From: CAIKBL01 sp964555355
GTDB taxonomy: Bacteria > Pseudomonadota > Gammaproteobacteria > Ga0077536
DNA length: 64,000 bases
Direction of reading: 5' to 3'
Assembly (NCBI GenBank): GCA_964555355.1
Contig: CAZKRY010000005.1
Location: forward strand, 274,662-338,661
Shown: positions 9,165 through 18,483 of the stretch, piece by piece
Position numbering within the stretch: position 1 is the stretch's first letter
How the letters are laid out: each line of letters starts with the position of its first letter
The notes under the pieces: model-generated
Seen by the model: only the letters and a program-made list of their open reading frames with translations
Told to the model about the DNA's origin: nothing
Databases searched by the model: none
Program-made: the position numbers and the translations under genes

Positions 9165-9187
9165 CACCACCCAGCGTCGTCTTAGCC

Positions 9188-9694
9188 TTAGACCCCACCC
9201 AGGAAATCAAATTTGCCAACCGGCACGCCATTGTGCCGGCATAGGTTGTACGCCGTCGTGCAATGGAAATAAAAGTTCGGTACCGCCCACCGCACGAGAA
9301 ACGACTCGCCGGTGAAATTAAAGGTGCCGGCAGGCGTTTTGATCTCAATCGCGCGGCTGCCCGCACCGTCGAATTGCGCGGCGGAAAATCCCGCGAGGTA
9401 ATCCAACACCTTCTGGATCCGGGCTTGTACCTCGGCATAAGTTGTTTCCGTATCGTCCCATTTGGGTGGTTCCGTTCCGGTGAGACGCGCGGCAGCACCT
9501 TTAGCGATGTCTGTGGCAATTTGCACTTGACGAATGGTGTTGAACATATCTGGGTAAAGCCGGGCGGTCAGGATATTGACGACATCGAATTTGTTCGCTT
9601 CGGCATGGGCTTGTGCTTTCGCCAAAATCGACGACACGGCTTTTAGCGAATGGCTGAATCCGTCGATCGCTTGCAGATAAAACGCGTTGCTCAT
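9188..9694 (-). CDS. DUF1993 family protein
   Basis: The 168-residue protein matches DUF1993, a DinB-like four-helix family of unknown function; recognisable parts are LTARLYPDMFNTIRQVQIA in the first half and NFYFHCTTAYNLCRHNGVP near the end. The ATG at 9692-9694 is chosen because it is preceded by a strong GAGGAAAT ribosome site. It is convergent with the SAM hydrolase gene, with 23 bases between them. Confidence 0.85.
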   Translation of the reverse strand: MSNAFYLQAIDGFSHSLKAVSSILAKAQAHAEANKFDVVNILTARLYPDMFNTIRQVQIATDIAKGAAARLTGTEPPKWDDTETTYAEVQARIQKVLDYLAGFSAAQFDGAGSRAIEIKTPAGTFNFTGESFLVRWAVPNFYFHCTTAYNLCRHNGVPVGKFDFLGGV

Positions 9695-9841
9695 TGGATA
9701 TTTCCTCAAGAATGGGCCTGCAAGCCTATCCGAAATCAAACGCGCTGATTGTTATTCGCTCGTATCGCGTCGCGTCATCGATTCGCAAGCAGAGTCGCGC
9801 TTGTTAGACTTCGCGCCATACCCATCCCGGCGGGAGCTTGT

Positions 9842-11029
9842 ATGACCTCAGCGCGTTTCGCGGAACATCTGGCGAGCGTCCAGCGCTTGGCGCCGTTAAT
9901 CGAAGCCAATGCGGATCGCGCCGAACGCGAACGACGCTTACCGCTTGCCGTGGTCCGCGCGATGACAGCGGCCGGGCTCTTTAAGCTATACGTCCCACGC
10001 TCGCTCGGCGGCTCGGAGCTCGAGCCCTTGGAATTTGCGCGGATCTTGGAAGAGATCGGGCGCATCGATGGCTCCACCGCATGGTGCGCGTTTATCGGCA
10101 ACGTCAATACGCTATTCACCTCGCCGATGGCGCCCGCCGCCATCGAAAAAATCTACGCCACCGATCCTGAAGTCGTCACCGGCTCGGCGTTTTTCCCTTT
10201 TGGTCGCGCCCTGCGTCGCGACGGCGGTTATGAAGTCACGGGTCGTTGGCAGTTCGCAAGCGGCTGCCAGCACTGCACCTGGTATTTTGTGTTGTGTCAG
10301 GTTTATGAGGGAGACACGCCCCAATTCAAGCCGAACGGCTCGCCGCTAACGCGTGCCTGTTTTTTCCCGCAGGCTGAGCTTCGGATTGAAGAAACTTGGG
10401 ACGTTAGCGGGTTATCCGGCTCCGGCAGTCACGATCTCCTGTTTGAAAATGCGTTTGTCCCGGAGGAGATGACCTGGGCGTTTGGCGCGGCACCGCCTGA
10501 TCCGCGCCATTTCAGCGGCGCACTTTATCGATACCCGGCCTACGCGATGGGCGTGATGCAAGTCGGTTTTCTGGCGATTGGGATCGCCCAAGGCGCGATC
10601 GATCGCGCGGTGACGCTCGCGCAAACCAAAACCGGGGTCGCAACTTCGACGTCCATCAAAGAACGTCCGACCTTCCACATCGGCCTCGCCGAAGCCACTG
10701 CGTTGGTCCGTGGCGCGCGCGCGTGGTTGCAGGACGCGTTGCGAGAATTCGGTGAATTTGTCGCGCGCGGCGCAGAGGTGTCCTACGACGCCCGCGCCAA
10801 TATGTTGCTCGCGGCCACCAAAGCCGTGCACAACGGCGCCAAAGCCACCGACATTATGTACACGCTGAGCGGCGCGGCCGCGAACTACCGAGGTAACGCA
10901 CTGCAGCGCTCGTTGCGCGACGCGCACGCCGCGACCCAGCACTTTGCCGTCGCCATCAATCAAATCGAATCCGCCGGCCGCATGATGTTGGGCTATTCGC
11001 CGCTACCGCCGCCGGTGATTCTGTCCTAG
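9842..11029 (+). CDS. Acyl-CoA-dehydrogenase-like flavoprotein, probably a monooxygenase
   Basis: The 395-residue protein has the acyl-CoA dehydrogenase fold: N-terminal helices (AMTAAGLFKLYVPRSLGG), the middle beta domain (ASGCQHCTWYF, SGSGSHDLLFENAFVP) and a type 2 C-terminal domain ending in RDAHAATQHFAVAINQIE. That C-terminal form is typical of HsaA/DszC-like flavin monooxygenases rather than beta-oxidation dehydrogenases, and the usual catalytic Glu is not evident. ATG at 9842 is preceded by GGGAG. The substrate is unknown; no reductase partner is seen nearby. Confidence 0.78.
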   Translation: MTSARFAEHLASVQRLAPLIEANADRAERERRLPLAVVRAMTAAGLFKLYVPRSLGGSELEPLEFARILEEIGRIDGSTAWCAFIGNVNTLFTSPMAPAAIEKIYATDPEVVTGSAFFPFGRALRRDGGYEVTGRWQFASGCQHCTWYFVLCQVYEGDTPQFKPNGSPLTRACFFPQAELRIEETWDVSGLSGSGSHDLLFENAFVPEEMTWAFGAAPPDPRHFSGALYRYPAYAMGVMQVGFLAIGIAQGAIDRAVTLAQTKTGVATSTSIKERPTFHIGLAEATALVRGARAWLQDALREFGEFVARGAEVSYDARANMLLAATKAVHNGAKATDIMYTLSGAAANYRGNALQRSLRDAHAATQHFAVAINQIESAGRMMLGYSPLPPPVILS

Positions 11030-11031
11030 CT

Positions 11032-11373
11032 TCACTGGCAAGGGAACGCTTCAAGCAGCGCATTGCCAACCACGATTGCCGCATTTAAGTCTTCTTCTTC
11101 CGGATGCTTCTTGAAGTAATTAAGCAGCGTCCCGCGCAATTGATTCGCGCTTACCCCACGCGGTAGACAGAACAGCGACTGCTGCAATTTCCAAGAAGGC
11201 GCGGCATCTTCGGCATCGGCTATTCCCGTCAGATAGCCTAAGCAGGTATTGATTTCATCCGGTCGTTCGGATTGGCAGCGCGCGCGTAGTTCGTTGCCGT
11301 CCAAGAAGTTGGCGTACGCGGGTGAAGTCATCACCACCAGTCCCCACCACAGGCCAAGCGCTTCATTCTTCAT
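11032..11373 (-). CDS. Rap1a/Tai-like secreted protein
   Basis: The 113-residue protein starts with a signal peptide (hydrophobic stretch to about PAYA) and continues with the Rap1a/Tai domain: NELRARCQS, TCLGYLTGIADA, FCLPRGVSANQLRG and a final ALLEAFPC. Paired cysteines suggest disulphides in the periplasm. Rap1a and Tai proteins are immunity factors against type VI peptidoglycan amidases, but many chromosomal homologues stand alone as here, with no effector or secretion genes in the window. Function is therefore open. It is convergent with the preceding flavoprotein gene. Confidence 0.75.
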   Translation of the reverse strand: MKNEALGLWWGLVVMTSPAYANFLDGNELRARCQSERPDEINTCLGYLTGIADAEDAAPSWKLQQSLFCLPRGVSANQLRGTLLNYFKKHPEEEDLNAAIVVGNALLEAFPCQ

Positions 11374-11508
11374 GTCAAGTTGGTACTGCCGAGATTAGGC
11401 CGCGCAGTCTCCGACTGAATTTCCCGGCGGTCAATCGTTATGAATTGCGCTACCATGCCCGCCCGTTGCCGTTCGGACCTTGTTCGCCGATTTCGCGTGT
11501 TGCCATCG

Positions 11509-12300
11509 ATGCTTCCGTCCTCGACGCTTTCCCTTATCCTCAGCTTTTGCGCGCTCGCCTGCGTGTTGAGTTTGGCGGCGGGCGCCGGCTACTTGCTGCT
11601 GCCTCAGTCGTGGCGGACGCGTACATTGTCTCACCTCATCAGTTTTGCAACCGGCACCCTGCTCGGTGTCACCTTTCTCGAACTCCTCCCGCACGCCTTG
11701 GAGAAGGCAAGCGGCGCCGGCATTGAGCGAATACTGGGCACTGTGCTCGCGGGGATCCTGCTGTTTTTTATGTTGGAGAAGGCTCTGATATGGCGCCACG
11801 CGCATCACCACGGCGGTGCCGACGACCACGCGCATCACCACAGTCACGAACCTGGGCGAAACGCCGGCGCACTCATCATGGTGGGCGACACCTTTCATAA
11901 CTTTCTCGATGGGGTGTTGTTGACTGCGGTATTCGTCACCGATGTTCAATTAGGCATCATTACCGGTATCGCCATGATCGCGCATGAGATCCCCCAGGAG
12001 CTTGGCGATTTCGCCATCATGATCGAAAGTGGATTCTCGCGACTGACTACCTTTGCATTAAATGCCGTATCCAGTCTCGCGATGCTCGCGGGCGCATTGC
12101 TCGCGTGGTGGCAGATCGCGGAGATCCAAGCCTATCTGCCGTACGTGCTGGCGTTTACCAGCGCGAGTTTTATCTATATCGCGGTGGCCGATCTAATTCC
12201 GGCCCTGCATCGCGGGATTCGGATCGGCGATTCGTTGAGCCAGCTGTGTTTGATCGCGAGCGGTATTCTGCTGGTAGTATTGGTTCATGCGGCGGAATAA
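11509..12300 (+). CDS. ZIP family metal permease
   Basis: About eight membrane helices with a cytoplasmic histidine-rich loop (two HAHHH clusters, about residues 103-120) between early helices, and the ZIP signatures GDTFHNFLDG and IAHEIPQELGDF in the central helices that bind the metal. These transporters bring zinc or related divalent metals into the cytoplasm. I place the start at ATG 11509; an upstream in-frame ATG at 11440 exists, and neither has a strong ribosome site. The next two genes follow closely and fit a zinc-uptake unit. Confidence 0.85.
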   Translation: MLPSSTLSLILSFCALACVLSLAAGAGYLLLPQSWRTRTLSHLISFATGTLLGVTFLELLPHALEKASGAGIERILGTVLAGILLFFMLEKALIWRHAHHHGGADDHAHHHSHEPGRNAGALIMVGDTFHNFLDGVLLTAVFVTDVQLGIITGIAMIAHEIPQELGDFAIMIESGFSRLTTFALNAVSSLAMLAGALLAWWQIAEIQAYLPYVLAFTSASFIYIAVADLIPALHRGIRIGDSLSQLCLIASGILLVVLVHAAE

Positions 12301-12589
12301 TGGGTTCATCGCGAGAGTAGCGCAACGGTTCGCGCATTCGATTGCGCTGGCGCTGCTCGTCGTCCAGCTCGGGGCCGCGTGGCATGCTTACGATTTCGCG
12401 GCGCATCGGGGTCAAGCGCCGCATGAATGCGCGCAATGTCTCGGCGCGCACGGCGCGGCGCAGGGGCATGTCGCCGATGAATCCGTTGCCATTGCCTATG
12501 GCGCTGATTTCGCGCCACTGAATTTTTCTTCGGCGTCCGCGGCGTCGAAGGCTCCCGTCCCTTATCACTCGCGCGCTCCTCCCGTCTGA
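12287..12589 (+). CDS. Small His/Cys-containing membrane-anchored protein (DUF2946-like)
   Basis: This 100-residue protein has one N-terminal hydrophobic segment (about residues 16-32) followed by a short periplasmic part with the motif HECAQCLGAHGAAQGH, which could bind a metal. Small proteins of this kind often lie beside metal-uptake receptors. Its ATG overlaps the end of the ZIP gene by 14 bases, indicating translational coupling, and the ZnuD-like receptor follows. A metal-handling role is inferred from the motif and neighbours. Confidence 0.6.
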   Translation: MRRNNGFIARVAQRFAHSIALALLVVQLGAAWHAYDFAAHRGQAPHECAQCLGAHGAAQGHVADESVAIAYGADFAPLNFSSASAASKAPVPYHSRAPPV

Positions 12590-12610
12590 TCCGTTCGATT
12601 GGTGAACAAT

Positions 12611-12633
12611 CAGGCGCAGCTTTGCTGCGCCTG
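12611..12633 (+). terminator. Strong intercistronic hairpin before the receptor gene
   Basis: A perfect 10-bp inverted repeat (CAGGCGCAGC / GCTGCGCCTG) with a TTT loop lies between the small His/Cys gene and the TonB receptor gene. There is no clear T tract, so it may attenuate transcription or stabilise mRNA rather than terminate fully. Confidence 0.45.
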
Positions 12634-12660
12634 CGTCATGCTTTGAATGGAGTACGGAAC

Positions 12661-14721
12661 ATGGAAATCCGAAAATTCGGCGCACTGGGTGTGTGCGCCT
12701 ACGTGTGCGCGGCGCTTGCCGCCGATCAAGAAATCATTGTCACGGCCGACCCATTGCGTCACGCGGAACAGCATCTCGTGCAACCTATTACCGTGGTCAC
12801 TGGCGACGCTTTAGCCCGTAGCGGTGCGCGCAATGTGGGCGAGGCCGTTGTCGATCAGCTCGGAGTGTCAGCCAGCGACTTTGGGGTCAATGTCGGTCGG
12901 CCGATAATTCGCGGCCTGGGCGGTGCGCGCGTGCGCGTGCTGGAAGACGGGATCGGCGCGATGGATGTGTCAACGGTCAGTCCGGATCACGCGGTTGCGG
13001 TCGAGTCTGGGTTCGCACAGCAGATTGAGATCTTTCGCGGGCCTGCCACCTTACTTTACGGCAGCGGCGCGAGCGGCGGTTTGGTCAACGTGGTAGAAGA
13101 TCGAATTTTAAGCGAGTTGCCGCAAGCCCTGGGCGGCGAGGTCACGTTAAACTTCGATGGCGCCACCGAGAGCAAAACGGGTGGGATGCGGCTTAATAGC
13201 GGTCTTGGTCAACATTTCGCTTTGCACTTGGAAGCTCTTAAAGCGAGAGCCGAAAACTACGAAATCCCAAATTTCGCGGCGAAGGACGCGGATCCTGATG
13301 CGCCGCGCAAGCGCTTGCCCCATAGCCAAAGTGATAACGAGAATTTCGCCGGCGGTCTTTCGTACGTCGGCGCGCGCGGTTTTATCGGCGTCGCGGTTCA
13401 ACGTCTAGAACGCAGTTATGGCGTTCCAGGCGCGAATCATCATGCGGAGCATGAAAAGGAAGAGGGTCACGCCGAGGAAGAGTCGGGGGTTAACATCGAC
13501 CAAGCGCAAACACGCTTCGACGTTAAAGGCGAGTGGCGTGAGCCGCTACCGGGTTTAGTCGCGGCGCGTACGCGATGGGGATTCAACGATCACCGGCACA
13601 CCGAGTTCGAACCCTCCGGTGCGCCCGGGACATTGCTTATCAATAACGAATGGGAAGGCCGTTTCGAGCTCGTGCATGCCATGGTCGGCGAATTTGAGGG
13701 CGTATGCGGTGTGCAGCTTCAAGACCGCGCCTTCGATGCGCGCGGCGACGAAGCCTTCGTGCCGCGATCAGACCAACAGTCAGTAGCCGGCTTCTGGGTT
13801 GAAAAGGCGGATTTCGGTAACCTGCACATTGACCTGGGCGCGCGGGTGGAGCACAGCGAGACGGAAGATTTGGTGGCGTCGCGTTATGCTTCGTTTGATG
13901 CTTACTCGTTGTCCGGCGGCGTCAATTATCGTTATCGCGAAGGTTATGAGGTGGGCGCCGCGCTCACGCGCGCGCTTAGATCGCCGAGTATTGAAGAGTT
14001 GTTCGCGCAAGGACCGCACCTGGCGACCAACACCTTTGAAATCGGCGATGCTGCGTTAAACGCCGAGAAGTCCACCAACCTCGAGCTGTTTTGGCGTAAG
14101 ACGAGCGATCGTTGGCGACTCGACCTCGGGATTTTCTACAACGATATCGGGGACTTTATTGTCGCGCGCGAGGTAGACGGCAATGGCGACGGGATCGCTG
14201 ATCGCGTCGCGGAAGATTTTCTTGAATCGGGTGAAATCTTGGCCGATGAGGACGCATTGCTTCTGTTAAACCAACAGCAGGCGGGTGCGAAATTCTGGGG
14301 CTTTGAATTGGAATCGGTATTCACGTTGTTTGACGATACACGCGGGCGACTCGCGTGGCGGCTGTGGACGGACTATGTCGAGGCATCTTTAGACGATGAG
14401 GGTCGAGTGCCACGCCTGCCGCCGCTCAGGTATGGCACGGGCCTTACGTGGGAATACGGTGCGTGGACCGTCGATAGTCGCCTCACGCGTGTAAACGATG
14501 CCGCACGCTTGGCGCATCTCGAAACGCCGACCGATGGGTATACGTTGTTCGATGTCGGTGTTGAATATGTGGTCGGATTGCCAGACGACCGCGCGCTTAT
14601 CTGGTTTGCGCGCGGCAAAAATTTGCTCAATGAGGAGATCCGCCGGCATACCTCTTTTCTCAAGGACGAAGCGCCGTTACCGGGCATGAGTGGGTTTATC
14701 GGGGTTCGTCTACAGTTTTAG
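12661..14721 (+). CDS. TonB-dependent receptor, ZnuD-like (zinc uptake)
   Basis: The 686-residue protein has a signal peptide (to about AALAADQ), a plug domain (ITVVTGDALARSGARNVGEAV; RPIIRGLGGARVRVLEDG; FRGPATLLYGSGASGGLVNV) and a beta barrel ending in the terminal phenylalanine of an outer-membrane protein. A loop around residues 258-282 is rich in His and Glu (NHHAEHEKEEGHAEEE), as in ZnuD zinc receptors. ATG 12661 is used, with GGAG upstream. Together with the ZIP permease it would carry zinc across both membranes. No Zur box could be identified with confidence. Confidence 0.85.
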   Translation: MEIRKFGALGVCAYVCAALAADQEIIVTADPLRHAEQHLVQPITVVTGDALARSGARNVGEAVVDQLGVSASDFGVNVGRPIIRGLGGARVRVLEDGIGAMDVSTVSPDHAVAVESGFAQQIEIFRGPATLLYGSGASGGLVNVVEDRILSELPQALGGEVTLNFDGATESKTGGMRLNSGLGQHFALHLEALKARAENYEIPNFAAKDADPDAPRKRLPHSQSDNENFAGGLSYVGARGFIGVAVQRLERSYGVPGANHHAEHEKEEGHAEEESGVNIDQAQTRFDVKGEWREPLPGLVAARTRWGFNDHRHTEFEPSGAPGTLLINNEWEGRFELVHAMVGEFEGVCGVQLQDRAFDARGDEAFVPRSDQQSVAGFWVEKADFGNLHIDLGARVEHSETEDLVASRYASFDAYSLSGGVNYRYREGYEVGAALTRALRSPSIEELFAQGPHLATNTFEIGDAALNAEKSTNLELFWRKTSDRWRLDLGIFYNDIGDFIVAREVDGNGDGIADRVAEDFLESGEILADEDALLLLNQQQAGAKFWGFELESVFTLFDDTRGRLAWRLWTDYVEASLDDEGRVPRLPPLRYGTGLTWEYGAWTVDSRLTRVNDAARLAHLETPTDGYTLFDVGVEYVVGLPDDRALIWFARGKNLLNEEIRRHTSFLKDEAPLPGMSGFIGVRLQF

Positions 14722-14823
14722 CCTTTGGCCGCGTGAGACAGTCTGGTCCCGCGCGGCATGGACTTTTACGCGTCGCTTGCGCATGCTGCATACCGATTCA
14801 AAGAAACTTACGACGGTGTCTGG

Positions 14824-15981
14824 ATGACTGATCGCTTTCGTTCGATTGAGGATTTACGTCGGCGTACCGGCGCCAAGTGGCAGGCGTATGGCCCCGACGT
14901 CCTCCCGGCGTGGGTCGCCGATATGGACTTCGATATCGCGCCGATCATCAAGGCGCGCCTCACGGACGCGTTGGCGCGCAGCGACTTAGGCTATTCGCAG
15001 CCGTATTCAAAAATCGGCTTGGACCGCGTGTTCATCGCACGTATGCAAGCGCGGTTCGGTTGGCAGGTGCAAGCTTCGCAGGTCGAGTTTTTCAGCGATG
15101 TCGTGCAAGTTATTTACCTTGCCCTCATGACGTTGACCGAACCCGGTGATGGGATCTTGATTCAAACGCCGATTTACCCGCCGTTTTTGATCGCGACCGC
15201 CGAGACCAAACGCCGCGCGGACATTTGTCCGTTGGTGCAAACGGACGCGGGTTATCAGATCGATTTCACGGCTTTGGCGAACTCCATCGATGGGCGTACC
15301 AAGCTCCTCCTCCTCTGTCACCCGCACAATCCCACCGGGCGCGCCTTCACGCGCACTGAATTAGAGAGGCTTGCGGAGCTGGTGCTCAAACACGACTTGC
15401 TCGTCGTCGCCGATGAAATTCATGCCGATCTGATGCTCGATGCGCGCACCCACATTCCGTTTGCCTCGCTGAGTCGCGAGATCGCCGCGCGCACGCTGAC
15501 GCTGACGTCGGCGAGCAAACCGTTCAACATCGCGGGACTATGCTTGGCGGCGGCGGTGTTCGGCAGTGACACCATGCGCCAACGATTTCACACGGTTCCG
15601 GAACATGTGCGCGGCGGCCGCAGTGCGCTTGGGATCGTGGCCGCACTTGCGGCTTGGACAGAAGGTCAGCCCTGGCTCGATGAAACCTTGACTCAGCTGC
15701 GTGCGAATCGGGCGTTAGTCACGGATTTCGTGGCTCGCCACTGGAAAAACGTCAAACACTTTCCGCCGGAAGCGACCTATCTCGCGTGGCTCGACTTTCG
15801 TGCGGCGGGACTCCCGTCGGAGCCGTACAAATTTTTTCTCGAACGCGCGCGCGTCGCGGTCAGCGAAGGACCGGCGTTTGGCGAAGCCGGCAAAGGGTTC
15901 GTGCGGATTAACTTCGCGACGTCTCCCGCTATTTTGCAGGAGGTGCTGACGCGAATGGATGCCGCACTCCAGACGTTGTGA
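14824..15981 (+). CDS. PLP-dependent C-S lyase/aminotransferase (PatB/MalY type)
   Basis: A fold-type I aminotransferase of 385 residues from ATG 14824 (an upstream ATG at 14758 is possible). It has the MalY/PatB start (KWQAYGPDVLPAWVADMDF), the NPTGR segment (CHPHNPTGRAF), DEIHADL and the PLP lysine in SASKPFNIAGL. Members act as cystathionine beta-lyases or similar C-S lyases. It is convergent with the PBP4 gene; the 40 bases between them hold a small ATGCCG/CGGCAT hairpin at 15996-16013. Confidence 0.85.
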   Translation: MTDRFRSIEDLRRRTGAKWQAYGPDVLPAWVADMDFDIAPIIKARLTDALARSDLGYSQPYSKIGLDRVFIARMQARFGWQVQASQVEFFSDVVQVIYLALMTLTEPGDGILIQTPIYPPFLIATAETKRRADICPLVQTDAGYQIDFTALANSIDGRTKLLLLCHPHNPTGRAFTRTELERLAELVLKHDLLVVADEIHADLMLDARTHIPFASLSREIAARTLTLTSASKPFNIAGLCLAAAVFGSDTMRQRFHTVPEHVRGGRSALGIVAALAAWTEGQPWLDETLTQLRANRALVTDFVARHWKNVKHFPPEATYLAWLDFRAAGLPSEPYKFFLERARVAVSEGPAFGEAGKGFVRINFATSPAILQEVLTRMDAALQTL

Positions 15982-16021
15982 TAGTCGTCTCGACGATGCC
16001 GTAACACCGGCATTGCATAAA

Positions 16022-17443
16022 CTACTGCCGATACGCCCACGCCAAAAAGGTTTCAATCAGCGCGCTCGCGCCCTCGGTGCGTCCGTTCAATAACAGTGTC
16101 ACAGCGAGCGTTTTGCCGCTCTGCGTGCGCACGTAGCCGGCGACCGCCGCCACTTGATTCAGATGCCCGGTTTTCAAGTGCATCCAGCCGCGTTCATCGG
16201 TGCGTTTGAAATAACGCCGCAGCGTGCCGTCGATCCCCACCACCGAAAGGGACGCGAGATATTCCGGCATGAAGCGGCTGCGATAGGCATAGCGCAGCAT
16301 GTCATTCATCGTCTGTGCGCTAATCCGTGAAATGCGCGACAATCCCGAGCCGTTTTCCATCACCAAGTTGGCCGTCGAAATCTCATGCGACGCGAGATAC
16401 GCCTTAATGACCGACTCGCCGTGTTGCGGCGTAATTGGCGGATCGAACAACGTACCGCCTAGCGTATAGAACAACGCATCCGCCATGACATTGTTGCTCC
16501 ACTTGTTGAGCGGGCGGATGACTTCGGCGAGCGGTGGCGATTGCCATTTAAGTAACAAGCGCGCCGCCGCGGGCCGCTGACCACGCTGCCCGCCACCGTC
16601 CAAGCGACCTCCCCATTGCTGCCACACTTGATGAAACAAGCTGTGCGCGTAGGCGGTAGGCGTCATAAAAGAGCGTAGGAGTCTTTGTTCGCCGCACCCG
16701 GTTTGGTAGCGCCCGCTCACCACCACGCCATTCACTTCCGCGGGATTTTCGACCGCGAGCTTGACGGTGGCGAGCACGCCGCGACAGCGTCCGCGCTCTA
16801 ACTTCAGTTGATTCACAACCCGCAAGCCGGCGAGCGCCGGTTCCACCTCGATACGCACGCCTTGACCATCGGTGCGTGGCGTGAAGATCAGCGAGACGGC
16901 TTTGAAGTTGACCATGAGCGCGCTGGGCTGCACGTTGTAAAGGCGTAACGCCTGTCCGTCGAACGCGCCGGGATCGCGCGCCGGTGGCGCAAAATGGCTG
17001 TCATCGATGACGAGGTTGCCGGTGATGTGGCGCAAACCCGTGCGGCGTAACGCGCCTGCCATTTTCCACAAGTTCTCTTCGATCAGATACGGATCGCCGT
17101 AACCCTTGAGCAGCAGATCGCCTTTAAGGACGCCATCGGTTATCGCTCCCAGCGCGTAAATTTCGGTTGGCCAAGTGTAGTTGGGGCCAAGTCGGTCGAG
17201 CGCGACAAAGGTCGTCACGAGTTTAATCGTCGACGCCGGATTGCGTGGCAGCGTCGTGTTGATCGCAAGTAGCGGCTCCGACGCATCGACCGCGTGCACC
17301 AGTGCGCTGACATCGCTCGCCGGAATGTGGTGGCGTTTGGCAATCGCCGCGAGCGGTCCCAACGCGTCAAGTCCCACCGCGGCCGTGCTAAGAAGGCAAC
17401 CTACCAAGCAAAGGAAGGCGCGGCGAACAAAGTTGAGTGACAT
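16022..17443 (-). CDS. dacB: D-alanyl-D-alanine carboxypeptidase/endopeptidase (PBP4)
   Basis: The 473-residue protein has a signal peptide (to about residue 25) and the three penicillin-binding motifs of the PBP4 family: SxxK as STIK at residues 71-74, SxN as SNN in NKWSNNVMADAL, and KTG in HLKTGHLNQ. The large insert between the first two motifs is characteristic of DacB. It trims cross-links and terminal D-Ala in peptidoglycan in the periplasm. Length and motifs look intact. Confidence 0.92.
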   Translation of the reverse strand: MSLNFVRRAFLCLVGCLLSTAAVGLDALGPLAAIAKRHHIPASDVSALVHAVDASEPLLAINTTLPRNPASTIKLVTTFVALDRLGPNYTWPTEIYALGAITDGVLKGDLLLKGYGDPYLIEENLWKMAGALRRTGLRHITGNLVIDDSHFAPPARDPGAFDGQALRLYNVQPSALMVNFKAVSLIFTPRTDGQGVRIEVEPALAGLRVVNQLKLERGRCRGVLATVKLAVENPAEVNGVVVSGRYQTGCGEQRLLRSFMTPTAYAHSLFHQVWQQWGGRLDGGGQRGQRPAAARLLLKWQSPPLAEVIRPLNKWSNNVMADALFYTLGGTLFDPPITPQHGESVIKAYLASHEISTANLVMENGSGLSRISRISAQTMNDMLRYAYRSRFMPEYLASLSVVGIDGTLRRYFKRTDERGWMHLKTGHLNQVAAVAGYVRTQSGKTLAVTLLLNGRTEGASALIETFLAWAYRQ

Positions 17444-17569
17444 GCGTTGAATTAGCGGTGCTTAGCGTCGCGGTATCTTATGAAACGACGCGGAGGGCTG
17501 CCAGCACAGCCGGGATAAACGCTACCATGTCGCCGAAGAACGCCGAGATTGCGGGCGTGAGGACTTGAT

Positions 17570-18427
17570 ATGCCACGAGTAAAAGTTGCCGCGACTCAAA
17601 TGGCCTGCAGTTGGGAGCGCGCCGCTAATCTGGCGAATGCGGAAGCATTGGTGCGCCGCGCGTGTCAGCAAGGCGCGCATGTGGTGTTACTGCAAGAGCT
17701 GTTTGAAACCCCATATTTTTGTAAGGACCAGGATCCGGCGTATTTCGCGCTTGCCCAGCCGCTCGACGACAACCCACTCATCGCGCACATGCGCGAACTT
17801 GCGGCGAACCTAGCGGTGGTGTTGCCCGTGAGCTTTTTTGAGCGCGCCGGCACGTCGTATTTCAATTCGCTCGCGATGATCGATGCCGATGGCACCCTGC
17901 TCGGCGTTTATCGCAAGTCGCACATTCCGCAAGGCCCGGGCTACGAAGAGAAATTTTATTTCGCGCCCGGCGACACCGGTTTCAAAGTGTGGCGCACGCG
18001 CGCCGGGGTGTTAGGGGTTGGCATCTGCTGGGACCAATGGTTTCCAGAAGCCGCCCGCGCGATGGCACTGATGGGTGCGGAAATCTTGTTGTATCCGACC
18101 GCCATTGGCTCAGAGCCGCACGATGCCAGTCTCGATTCGCAAGGCCATTGGCAACGCACGATGCAAGGCCACGCGGCAGCAAATGTCATGCCGCTGGTGG
18201 CGGCAAACCGGATTGGCATGGAACAAGGTGTTAGCTGCGCGCTGACTTTCTATGGCAGTTCTTTTATCGCCGGCCAGACGGGTGAAATCATCACGCAGGC
18301 CGGGCGTAATGAAGAAGCCGTCTTATTCGCTGAATTCGATTTGGATGCGATTGCGGCGCAACGTGCGGCATGGGGGGTGTTTCGCGATCGGCGGCCGGAT
18401 CTCTACGCACCACTGCTCGGACGATGA
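17570..18427 (+). CDS. aguB: N-carbamoylputrescine amidase
   Basis: A nitrilase-superfamily enzyme of 285 residues with the Glu-Lys-Cys triad: Glu43 in LLQELFETPYFC, Lys in YRKSHIPQGPGYEEKFYF, and Cys in GVGICWDQWFPE. The EEKFYF and LLYPTAIGSEP segments are typical of AguB. It hydrolyses N-carbamoylputrescine to putrescine, CO2 and ammonia, the step after agmatine deiminase, whose gene is at 21665. A GAGGA sequence precedes the ATG. It is divergent from dacB and is followed by BIME-like repeats. Confidence 0.93.
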   Translation: MPRVKVAATQMACSWERAANLANAEALVRRACQQGAHVVLLQELFETPYFCKDQDPAYFALAQPLDDNPLIAHMRELAANLAVVLPVSFFERAGTSYFNSLAMIDADGTLLGVYRKSHIPQGPGYEEKFYFAPGDTGFKVWRTRAGVLGVGICWDQWFPEAARAMALMGAEILLYPTAIGSEPHDASLDSQGHWQRTMQGHAAANVMPLVAANRIGMEQGVSCALTFYGSSFIAGQTGEIITQAGRNEEAVLFAEFDLDAIAAQRAAWGVFRDRRPDLYAPLLGR

Positions 18428-18483
18428 GCCGCGGATGCAAGCGCATGTGCTTTTCTCGCGTGCGGTACCTGCGTGCGAGTACG

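Noticed and set aside
11400..11508. Zur operator upstream of the ZIP gene
   Set aside because: An AT-rich stretch exists near AATCGTTATGAATTG, but it does not show the palindromic symmetry of a Zur box.
15996..16013. ATGCCG/CGGCAT hairpin as a terminator between the convergent C-S lyase and dacB genes
   Set aside because: Six base pairs and no T tract on either strand; too weak to list as a terminator.
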